From: Elusimicrobia bacterium RIFOXYB2_FULL_49_7
Lineage (GTDB): Bacteria > Fibrobacterota > OXYB2-FULL-49-7
DNA length: 12,125 nt
Direction of reading: 5' to 3'
Assembly (NCBI GenBank): GCA_001800515.1
Contig: MGVN01000029.1
Location: 1 to 12,125, forward strand
Within the stretch, counting starts at the first letter, position 1. Every line of letters begins with the position of its first letter. Shown here one piece after another: positions 6,658 through 12,125 of the stretch. The position numbers were made by a program, and so were the translations under genes. The notes below the pieces were generated by a model. It was not told where the DNA came from, did not search any database, and was given only the letters and a program-made list of their open reading frames with translations.

Positions 6658-8646
6658 TCAAACGACCGACACGGCATTGAATTTACAAACATCGAGACAG
6701 GTTCCGCAGCCGATACATTTTTCCGTAATCACGGTGTGGGCGTTTCGGGGTTCGCCCAGAATGGCCTCGGCCGGACATTTTTTTCGGCAGAGACCACATC
6801 CTTTGCACGCTTTCTTATCGATACGATAGGTGATGAGGTCCTGACAGGTTTTGGCCGGACATTCCCGGTCATAGAGATGAGCCTCATATTCGTGTTTGAA
6901 CCAGCGCAGCGTGGAGAGGACCGGATTGGATGCGCTCTGGCCTAAACCGCAGAGTGCAGTGTCCCGAATCACATCGGCCAACCGTTCCAGTGAGAGAATG
7001 CCTTTGATGCGATCCAATGCTTCCGCACGGCTTTCATTTTTGCGGGAACGGGTCAGACTGCGGAGGATTTCAAGCATGCGGCGGGTTCCTTCCCGGCACG
7101 GTATGCATTTTCCGCACGACTCGCGCTGAATGAATTCCATGAAGTATTTGGCCACATCGACCATGCAGTTCGACTCATCCATCACAACCAATCCGCCGGA
7201 GCCCATCATGGCGCCCACGGTCTTCAGGGATTCATAATCCACCTGGATGTCGAGGTGGCTGTCCGGAATGCAGCCGCCCGAGGGTCCGCCGATTTGGATG
7301 GCCTTGAAGGCTTTGTTGTTCGGGATGCCGCCGCCGATGGTGAAGATGATTTCCCGAAGCGACCGGCCCATGGCCACTTCGATGAGGCCGGTCCGGTTCA
7401 CTTTTCCGGAGAGAGCGAAGACCTTGGTGCCTTTGCTGCCGGCGGTACCTACAGAGGCGAACCAGTCGGCGCCGTTTTGGAGGATGGCCGGCACGTTGGA
7501 CAAAGTTTCGACATTATTAATAATCGTGGGATGATCAAAGAGTCCCTTGGCTGCCGGATAGGGCGGGCGAAGGCGAGGCATGCCGCGTCTGCCTTCGATG
7601 CTGTTGATGAGCGCGGTTTCTTCGCCGCAGACAAAGGCGCCGGCGCCCTGCTTGATGACGATATCCAGGTTGAAGCCGCTGTCCAGGATGTTATGGCCGA
7701 TGAGGCCGAAAGCGGCGGCCCGTTCCAGCGCATGTTTTAGGCGTTCGATGGCCAGCGGATATTCGGCGCGCAGGTAGACGTAGGCTTTGGTTGCACCGAT
7801 GGCATAGGCGGCAATCGCCATTCCTTCAATCAAGCGGTGCGGGTCTCCTTCAATCACCGCGCGGTCCATGAAGGCGCCCGGATCGCCTTCATCTGCATTG
7901 CAAATCAAGTATTTGCAATCCGAGGGGGTTTGGAGCGCCAGTTTCCATTTTTTACCGGCCGGAAAGCCGCCGCCGCCCCGTCCACGGAGGCCGCTCTTTT
8001 CCACGATATCACAGGTTTCCGCAGGCCGGTGGCTGCGCAGGGTGGCGGAAAGCGCCTGATAGCCGCCGTGCGAGAGATAATCTTCAATGCTCAAAGGATC
8101 CAAAATGCCGCAGTTTTTAAGTACCCAACGCGTTTGCGGCTTGAAAAAAGGATGTTCATCCAGATACGGGAGATCCGCATAGGCTTCCTGGCCCTTGTCC
8201 CTAAATTGGCCCAGGACCTTCTCTTTGGGCGGATGTCCGCCGAAGACCTCATTCAGAAGCAAAGGGACTTTGTCTTCGGTGATGTTGGCGAACGAAAGCC
8301 GGGTGCGAAAGGGTAACTGGATGTCCACCAACGGTTCGCCGGTGCAGAGGCCGATACAGCCGGTTTCCACAATGTCTGCCGCTATTTTTCGGCCCTGTAG
8401 CCATGTTTTAATGGCTGTCAGGGTTTTGCCTGCTCCGGCACCCAGACCACAGGTGCTCATGCCGATGAAAATAAGCGGACGGTCGAGTTTTTCCCGGCGC
8501 TGCTGGAGGAGCGCCTTTTCACGTAATTCGCGGCAGGCGGGGCTTTCATGACAAAGAGGGCCTTCGGTGAGGCATTCCACAAAGCGGCTACAGGGACGAT
8601 CCGTTGAATGCCAGCATTGATCGCAGCATTTGTCGGTCAGTTGCAT
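6658..8646 (-). CDS. hydB: NADH-binding subunit of NADH-dependent [FeFe] hydrogenase (NuoF-like)
   Basis: Flavoprotein that takes electrons from NADH (FMN site) and relays them to HydA. 662 residues. Domains: a Cys-rich N-terminal extension (residues 1-45; Cys7, 8, 11, 19, 25, 32, 38). Next is a thioredoxin-like [2Fe-2S]-type domain (about 57-135) with Cys66, 97 and 101. The NuoF core follows: FMN loop GLRGRGGGGFPAGKKW (219-234), NADEGDPGAFMDR (250-262) and NADH site GAGAFVCGEETALINSIEG (334-352). A [4Fe-4S] site is ESCGKCIPC with distal Cys566. The C-terminus is a two-cluster ferredoxin (Cys614/617/620/624 and 644/647/650/654). This layout matches HydB of bifurcating hydrogenases and HndC. 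Only three Cys are obvious in the thioredoxin-like domain, so whether it holds a cluster is open. AAGGAGG lies 7 bases upstream of ATG 8646; the start overlaps hydC by 10 bases. Confidence 0.95.
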   Translation of the reverse strand: MQLTDKCCDQCWHSTDRPCSRFVECLTEGPLCHESPACRELREKALLQQRREKLDRPLIFIGMSTCGLGAGAGKTLTAIKTWLQGRKIAADIVETGCIGLCTGEPLVDIQLPFRTRLSFANITEDKVPLLLNEVFGGHPPKEKVLGQFRDKGQEAYADLPYLDEHPFFKPQTRWVLKNCGILDPLSIEDYLSHGGYQALSATLRSHRPAETCDIVEKSGLRGRGGGGFPAGKKWKLALQTPSDCKYLICNADEGDPGAFMDRAVIEGDPHRLIEGMAIAAYAIGATKAYVYLRAEYPLAIERLKHALERAAAFGLIGHNILDSGFNLDIVIKQGAGAFVCGEETALINSIEGRRGMPRLRPPYPAAKGLFDHPTIINNVETLSNVPAILQNGADWFASVGTAGSKGTKVFALSGKVNRTGLIEVAMGRSLREIIFTIGGGIPNNKAFKAIQIGGPSGGCIPDSHLDIQVDYESLKTVGAMMGSGGLVVMDESNCMVDVAKYFMEFIQRESCGKCIPCREGTRRMLEILRSLTRSRKNESRAEALDRIKGILSLERLADVIRDTALCGLGQSASNPVLSTLRWFKHEYEAHLYDRECPAKTCQDLITYRIDKKACKGCGLCRKKCPAEAILGEPRNAHTVITEKCIGCGTCLDVCKFNAVSVV

Positions 8647-9131
8647 ACGGTTTCCTCCTTACCGGCGTTTTTTTGGAGCGTGGATATCAGTTTGCTTGTT
8701 TTGTCCGGGGTCATGCCTGTATGGAATTCTCCGTTGATGCAGATGACCGGCGCCAATCCGCAAGCACCGATGCAGGCTAATATCTCAAGACTGAAAAGGC
8801 CGTCCCGGGTGGTCTGCCCGGGTTCAATGCCCAGTTCGCGGCGGAAGGCGTTCAGTACGCTGAAAGAACCTTTGACATGACAGGCGGTACCGCGGCAGAT
8901 TTGGATATGGAAGCGGCCCGGCGCATTAAAACGAAATTGATTGTAGAAGCTGGCCACACCGAATACCTTGCTGACCGGAATTTTCAGGAGTCGCCCCACG
9001 GTGATGAGCGCGGTTTTCGACAGATAGCCTTGTCGTTCCTGAATCAGTTGGAGAATGGGGATAAGCGAATCCCGTTTGGGGTTCGGAAATTTTCGAAGTA
9101 TTTCCGAGGTATCGAAAATCATGCTGCTCAT
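8637..9131 (-). CDS. hydC: NuoE-like [2Fe-2S] subunit of NADH-dependent [FeFe] hydrogenase
   Basis: Small iron-sulfur subunit that works with HydB in NADH-linked electron transfer. The 164 residues have the NuoE/24-kDa architecture. An N-terminal helical region (to about residue 70) contains YLSKTALITVGRLLKIPVSKVFGVASFYNQF. A thioredoxin-like domain follows, with the [2Fe-2S] ligands Cys79 and Cys84 (CRGTACHVKG) and Cys120 and Cys124 (CIGACGLAPVICING). The full C-x4-C and C-x3-C spacing is kept, so a [2Fe-2S] cluster is expected. ATG 9131 has GGAG 8 bases upstream; an in-frame ATG at 9122 is less well placed. The start overlaps the rex stop (ATGA) and the end overlaps hydB by 10 bases, giving a tightly coupled rex-hydC-hydB-hydA series. 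Confidence 0.94.
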   Translation of the reverse strand: MSSMIFDTSEILRKFPNPKRDSLIPILQLIQERQGYLSKTALITVGRLLKIPVSKVFGVASFYNQFRFNAPGRFHIQICRGTACHVKGSFSVLNAFRRELGIEPGQTTRDGLFSLEILACIGACGLAPVICINGEFHTGMTPDKTSKLISTLQKNAGKEETVCN

Positions 9132-9772
9132 AAGGGTGTCTCCTGTTTTTTATCGAGATGATTGGAACCGGAAAAAAAAGCCGCTTTTTGAAAGGAAAGG
9201 CGTATGTCCATATACTCGACATGCACCTGCATTGGTAGACGTAATCGGACCGGTGCAAAATTAACGAAAGATCGGATGCCTGCGTCGCAAGCCGTTTCAG
9301 CGACCACTTGCGCTTCCGAGGCCGGGACGGTGATGGCGGCGATGTCGGCTTTATTTCCGGCCAGGAATTCCTTTATTTCCGTTAAGGGGTAACAGGGTAC
9401 TCCGGCGATAAGGCGGTGGATTTTGGAAGGATCTGCGTCAAATGAGGCGATGGTATTGAAGTGGGGGGCCAGGGTGGAGAAGTAGCTTAGAATGGCTCGT
9501 CCCAGATTGCCTACGCCGATGAGAACGATCTTGATACCATTGGATTGGCCCATAAAGCGGCTGATACTATTGAGCAGTTCGTCCACATGATAGCCGTGAC
9601 GGGGATTTCCGGTGTATCCGAGTGCCATAAAATCTCGTCGAACCTGCGAAGCTGTTGAACCGGATAGATCCGCGATTTGGTGGGAGTAAATATTGGATTG
9701 GCTTTGCGTCTGCATCTTTTCAAGAAGAGAGCGATAGATAAAGAGTCTTTCGACTGTCTTGTCTGAAACCAC
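9128..9772 (-). CDS. rex: Redox-sensing transcriptional repressor Rex
   Basis: Rex binds its operator when NAD+ predominates and leaves DNA when NADH rises, derepressing NADH-reoxidising pathways. The 214 residues show an N-terminal winged helix (about 1-75) with the recognition region STASQVRRDFMALGYTG (39-54). A Rossmann dinucleotide-binding domain follows with GVGNLGRA (86-93) and the following acidic FDAD (111-114), then a C-terminal dimerisation segment containing INFAP-like VNFAPVRLRLP (170-180). Length and motifs are normal for the family. The start is GTG at 9772, supported by AAGGAGG 8 bases upstream (bases 9781-9787) and by the conserved position of the helix-turn-helix. It is the first gene of the hydrogenase operon; two operator-like palindromes lie directly upstream, so it should control itself and hydCBA. 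Confidence 0.95.
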   Translation of the reverse strand: MVSDKTVERLFIYRSLLEKMQTQSQSNIYSHQIADLSGSTASQVRRDFMALGYTGNPRHGYHVDELLNSISRFMGQSNGIKIVLIGVGNLGRAILSYFSTLAPHFNTIASFDADPSKIHRLIAGVPCYPLTEIKEFLAGNKADIAAITVPASEAQVVAETACDAGIRSFVNFAPVRLRLPMQVHVEYMDIRLSFQKAAFFSGSNHLDKKQETPL

Positions 9773-9790
9773 TTTTTACACCTCCTTCTC

Positions 9791-9808
9791 TTGTGAAATT
9801 AGTCACAA
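9791..9808. promoter_or_regulatory. rex: Rex operator, promoter-distal copy
   Basis: The sequence TTGTGAAATTAGTCACAA is an 18-base inverted repeat that agrees with the Rex consensus TTGTGAA-N4-TTCACAA at 13 of 14 specified positions (G for T at the start of the right arm). It lies between the promoter and the rex ribosome-binding site. Being next to a rex gene and a NADH-linked hydrogenase makes assignment strong, although binding is inferred. Confidence 0.88.
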
Positions 9809-9825
9809 TGTGAAAAGTTTCACAA
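9808..9825. promoter_or_regulatory. rex: Rex operator, copy overlapping the predicted transcription start
   Basis: ATGTGAAAAGTTTCACAA matches the Rex consensus TTGTGAA-N4-TTCACAA at 13 of 14 specified positions (A for T at the first). It shares one base with the neighbouring operator, so the two centres are 17 bases apart. It ends two bases from the -10 element and covers the expected transcription start, an ideal position for blocking initiation. Confidence 0.88.
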
Positions 9826-9827
9826 TA

Positions 9828-9856
9828 AATATAACACAAGTAACAGAGTATGTCAA
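9828..9856 (-). promoter_or_regulatory. Sigma70-type promoter of the rex-hydCBA-receiver operon
   Basis: On the minus strand a perfect -35 TTGACA (bases 9856-9851) is followed by a 17-base spacer and the -10 element TATATT (9833-9828). Transcription would begin near 9820, inside the second Rex operator, leaving a leader of about 50 bases before the rex GTG at 9772. The spacer also holds a TTGTG half-site-like stretch. The region between this promoter and the LRR gene end (9857-9909) is AT-rich and shows nothing else recognisable. Confidence 0.82.
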
Positions 9857-9909
9857 TATAAAAATCAAATAATTTATAAGATATTGTTAAAAGAAGAGAT
9901 AGCGTTGCC

Positions 9910-10881
9910 TTATTGTAGGACCAGTTTATAGGTTCTGATATCTTTTAAGGTCATAACTTTCAGAATGTAAAGACCCCTGGGGTGATTTTTACCGTTGAAT
10001 TCCAGCAAAGGAGATGGATGAGAGACTTCAAAAATAAGCTGACCTTGAATGTTAAAAATCGCTACGGAGCAAATCATCCCCTTTGGCAGATAAAGGGTGG
10101 TTTTTCCGGCAAAGGGGTTGGGGACAGCATGAATACTCTCCTTGTCGCCGGTGGAAGCATCGATAATCGCAAGCGGATCATTGCTGCCATCATTCACGTC
10201 CGAACTATCCTCCTCTTCATCGGTTTTATTGCAATGTTGTTTGTTGCGCCAATTAATACCGGGTTCCGCAAAATAGGCTATCCAAGACGCAAGAAGGCTG
10301 TCCGGCTGACAGAACTTATTGTTCTCAATGCGTAAAGGCCCCAGACTGTCGACGGTCGAATCAAAACCGGAGAAGGAAAGATTCATCATTTCCATGGGAA
10401 GCGTACGCAGTTTGTTGTCGTTAAGAAGCAGCTCGGTTAGGGAAGTAAGCTGCTCCATTTCAGAGGGAATGGTTTTTAATTTATTATTAGAAAGATTTAA
10501 AATCCGAAGGCTTGACAATGCTGCGATGTCTGAAGGAAGTGCGGTGAGGTGATTGTAGGATAGATTGAGCGTTGTTAATTGCGTCAGGCTAAAGAACTCG
10601 GCCGGAAGTTCCATAATATGGTTATCGCTGAGATCCAACCAGGTCAGTGCGGTCAAAGCAAACAATGACATTGGAATTTCATGGAGATTGAGATGAGACA
10701 GCGAGAGGGCGATAATCCGGTCGCTTTTTGCACCCATCAAACATTGTTCCACCGGAATATCAGAAAGTCCTTCGGAATCGAGTAATTTTCTTACCACCAA
10801 GGAATCATCTTGATAGGTCGTTGCAGAGAGATAGCTGCAAAGCGTGAGGAGAATAAGACAAAATCGTCCAATCTGTGCCAT
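9910..10881 (-). CDS. Secreted leucine-rich-repeat protein with C-terminal T9SS-type sorting domain
   Basis: Probable cell-surface or secreted protein; LRRs usually bind proteins or glycans, but no ligand can be named. ATG 10881 (323 residues) is preferred: AAGGGG precedes it and the signal peptide MAQIGRFCLILLTLCSYLSA begins at once; the frame stays open upstream to a TTG at 10908. After a short region come five 23-residue LRRs (about residues 55-169) of the form LxxLxLSxNxLxxLPxxxxxLT. An irregular cap with two Cys (191, 217) follows, then an acidic linker rich in Asp, Glu and Ser (about 220-236), then a 75-residue C-terminal domain (249-323). That domain contains AVPNPFAGKTTLYL, VAIFNIQGQLI, RGLYILKV and final KLVLQ. 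It resembles the beta-sandwich type A sorting domain of the type IX (Por) system. The gene is visibly AT-richer than its neighbours. The LRR call is secure; the sorting-domain call is likely. Confidence 0.87.
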   Translation of the reverse strand: MAQIGRFCLILLTLCSYLSATTYQDDSLVVRKLLDSEGLSDIPVEQCLMGAKSDRIIALSLSHLNLHEIPMSLFALTALTWLDLSDNHIMELPAEFFSLTQLTTLNLSYNHLTALPSDIAALSSLRILNLSNNKLKTIPSEMEQLTSLTELLLNDNKLRTLPMEMMNLSFSGFDSTVDSLGPLRIENNKFCQPDSLLASWIAYFAEPGINWRNKQHCNKTDEEEDSSDVNDGSNDPLAIIDASTGDKESIHAVPNPFAGKTTLYLPKGMICSVAIFNIQGQLIFEVSHPSPLLEFNGKNHPRGLYILKVMTLKDIRTYKLVLQ

Positions 10882-10950
10882 TTTTTCCCCTTGTTGACCT
10901 GTTTTCAAAAGAAAACCCTTCTTTTCTTAGAAATTTACCGTCTGTCAAAG

Positions 10951-10979
10951 ATTATATCGCAAATTCAGTGCCGTGTTAG
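10951..10979 (-). promoter_or_regulatory. Possible promoter of the LRR gene
   Basis: Minus-strand TATAAT (10956-10951) is preceded, with a 17-base spacer, by CTAACA (10979-10974), which matches TTGACA at four of six positions. It would start transcription near 10944, about 60 bases before ATG 10881. The 10909-11030 gap is AT-rich and otherwise shows no gene. Prediction only. Confidence 0.42.
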
Positions 10980-11030
10980 GATTATTCGTTTAAATTAAAG
11001 AAACCAATCAGGCGATTACGTTTTGGATCC

Positions 11031-12125
11031 CTAAGCAGGATCGTTTTCAATCGTGTAGAGTCCGTTACTGACGAGTTGCTCAAAGGTCGTATTTGCCCGG
11101 ATTTCAACAAGCGTGCCATCCGGTTTTTGTAGCTCGAATTCTTCATAACGAAAGTCACCGAAATGAGTCCAATCTTTTCCGGTCTTTTTGAGAAAGTGTT
11201 GTCGGATTTGCCAGGCGCTTTTCAATTCGTTGTGTTCATCTTGGCCGATATCGCTGAAAATGGGATCCACCATGGTCCAGCGGCCATTGATTTTGCTTTC
11301 AGCCAAGCCGTGTCCTTTGATGTAGAGCATACGGGTTTCAATACCTGAGGCATTGGCCAGGGCCGTATAGGCGCGTCCTTGAGGGCCGCAGGTGGCCAAC
11401 CCGTCGATTATAATCTGGGCGCCGCTATGGGAATAGTTGGAGGTGAAAAGGCAGGCTTTTGCCACCCACTCCCGAAGTGCGGTTATCACCGCCCATTCGC
11501 CCTGTCGGATATGTTTATTGTAAAGAGGTTTTCCGATACGGGCTAAATATCGAAGTTCATCTTGGTCTCCGCTTGTAAATTGAGGGCATAGGGCTTTGGG
11601 GATGATGTGATTTGTTTGATGGACCGGTTCAATGGGGTATGCCGGCGCAGGAAAGGGGGCATCGATGTTCTGTAAGGTGGCCAGCGCAAAGAAGGTCGCT
11701 TCCATATCCGCCGGTGTATCGGAAGCAAGACGGGCGAAACCGCCGTCCGGTTGCAGGCAGCTTTCAATGAAGGTCTGCAGTCCCGTCGGATTCTGGACAG
11801 GGAGATCGAGTGCGGTCAGCCCCAGTGCGGCGTAATAAGCTTCGGTCATGCGAGTGACATGCTGATCATCGTAGGCTTTATATACGCCCAATCCCTTGGA
11901 GAAGCCGCCGTTCTTTTCCTGAAGATTCAGAATATAATCCGCGCTTTTGTCCGCGTTCCAAGGGGCGAGATTGAGAAGAGGGAGAATGGAAAGACCCATA
12001 CCCGTGTAGAGGAGGAGGCCCACATTGCGCGGTGTGTCCCCGTCATGCGCTTCTTTTTTCCAATTGAAACTGCCGTCCTGTCGGTCCGTGTCCGATTGCC
12101 GCTCAAGCAGATATTGACTCAGCGC
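11031..12125 (-). CDS. Prenyltransferase-like repeat plus transglutaminase-like domain protein (5' truncated)
   Basis: 364 residues are visible. The frame is open to the right edge with no stop, and the residues beyond the GTG at 12023 (RQDGSFNWKK and neighbours) fit the same repeat pattern, so the true start lies outside the window. The N-terminal half shows alpha-toroid repeats of the prenyltransferase/squalene-cyclase type, each built on a Q-x2-(D/N)-G-(S/G)-F turn: RQDGSF, QEKNGGF and QPDGGF, followed by helices such as EAYYAALGLTALDL and MEATFFALATLQNI. The C-terminal half resembles a transglutaminase/cysteine-protease fold: Cys in TCGPQGRAYTALANASGIE (codon 11390-11388), His in IKGHGLAESKINGRW and Asp in TMVDP would form the Cys-His-Asp triad. 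The activity (cross-linking, proteolysis or neither) and substrate are unknown. No signal peptide can be judged because the start is missing. It ends in TAG; a 149-base gap separates it from the LRR start codon. Confidence 0.8.
   Translation of the reverse strand, partial: ALSQYLLERQSDTDRQDGSFNWKKEAHDGDTPRNVGLLLYTGMGLSILPLLNLAPWNADKSADYILNLQEKNGGFSKGLGVYKAYDDQHVTRMTEAYYAALGLTALDLPVQNPTGLQTFIESCLQPDGGFARLASDTPADMEATFFALATLQNIDAPFPAPAYPIEPVHQTNHIIPKALCPQFTSGDQDELRYLARIGKPLYNKHIRQGEWAVITALREWVAKACLFTSNYSHSGAQIIIDGLATCGPQGRAYTALANASGIETRMLYIKGHGLAESKINGRWTMVDPIFSDIGQDEHNELKSAWQIRQHFLKKTGKDWTHFGDFRYEEFELQKPDGTLVEIRANTTFEQLVSNGLYTIENDPA

Noticed and set aside
6642..6692. Upstream starts for hydA at 6692 and 6647
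   Set aside because: The 6692 start would overlap the end of hydB by 35 bases and lacks a ribosome-binding site; 6647 is too close to AAAAGGAG. ATG 6641 has correct spacing.
10882..10908. TTG at 10908 as start of the LRR gene
   Set aside because: It adds nine polar residues before the signal peptide and has a weak ribosome-binding site; ATG 10881 with AAGGGG is better.
10943..10948. Minus-strand TTGACA upstream of the LRR gene as a -35 box
   Set aside because: No reasonable -10 hexamer lies 16-18 bases downstream; the TATAAT at 10956-10951 lies upstream of it instead.
11006..11017. AATC...GATT inverted repeat followed, on the minus strand, by a T-rich stretch as a terminator
   Set aside because: A four-pair AT-rich stem is too weak to call an intrinsic terminator.
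12021..12023. GTG at 12023 as start of the transglutaminase-like gene
   Set aside because: Coding continues upstream to the window edge with repeat-like residues (RQDGSF), so this is an internal codon.

Overview
The window looks like a chromosomal segment from an anaerobic, fermentative, Gram-negative-type bacterium. A Lol lipoprotein-export permease and ATPase imply an outer membrane. A trimeric NADH-linked [FeFe] hydrogenase under Rex control implies anaerobic NADH disposal. A surface-type leucine-rich-repeat protein ends in what looks like a type IX secretion (Por) sorting domain, which points to the FCB superphylum (Bacteroidota, Fibrobacterota and related candidate phyla). I cannot place it more finely. 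No rRNA, tRNA, CRISPR array or insertion sequence was seen, and no gene-free stretch exceeds about 150 bases.

Layout. (1) Bases 1-4509, plus strand: a tightly packed set consisting of the 3' end of lysS, a LolC/E-family permease, lolD, mcsA, mcsB and a small exported protein of unknown function. Junctions are stop/start overlaps or gaps of about 11 bases, so this is almost certainly one operon whose promoter lies outside the window. It combines tRNA charging, outer-membrane lipoprotein release and protein-arginine phosphorylation (McsA/McsB). (2) Bases 4513-9856, minus strand: a rex-hydC-hydB-hydA-receiver operon. It starts from a clear sigma70-type promoter (TTGACA, 17 bases, TATATT), and two abutting Rex operator palindromes cover the predicted transcription start. 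HydC (NuoE-like), HydB (NuoF-like with extra ferredoxin domains) and HydA (H-cluster subunit) form an NADH- and probably ferredoxin-dependent hydrogenase. Rex releases DNA when NADH is high, so the layout predicts induction of H2 production when NADH accumulates, with rex autoregulated. The last gene is a stand-alone receiver domain with Asn at the expected phosphorylated Asp. (3) Bases 9910-10881, minus strand: an AT-richer gene for a secreted LRR protein with its own likely promoter. (4) Bases 11031-12125, minus strand, truncated by the window end: a protein joining prenyltransferase/squalene-cyclase-like repeats to a transglutaminase-like domain.

Most genes belong to known families. The points most worth a second look are the tandem Rex operators on the promoter, the degenerate receiver in the hydrogenase operon, the Ser in the H-cluster L1 motif, the arginine-kinase pair linked to Lol genes in a diderm, and the toroid/transglutaminase fusion.
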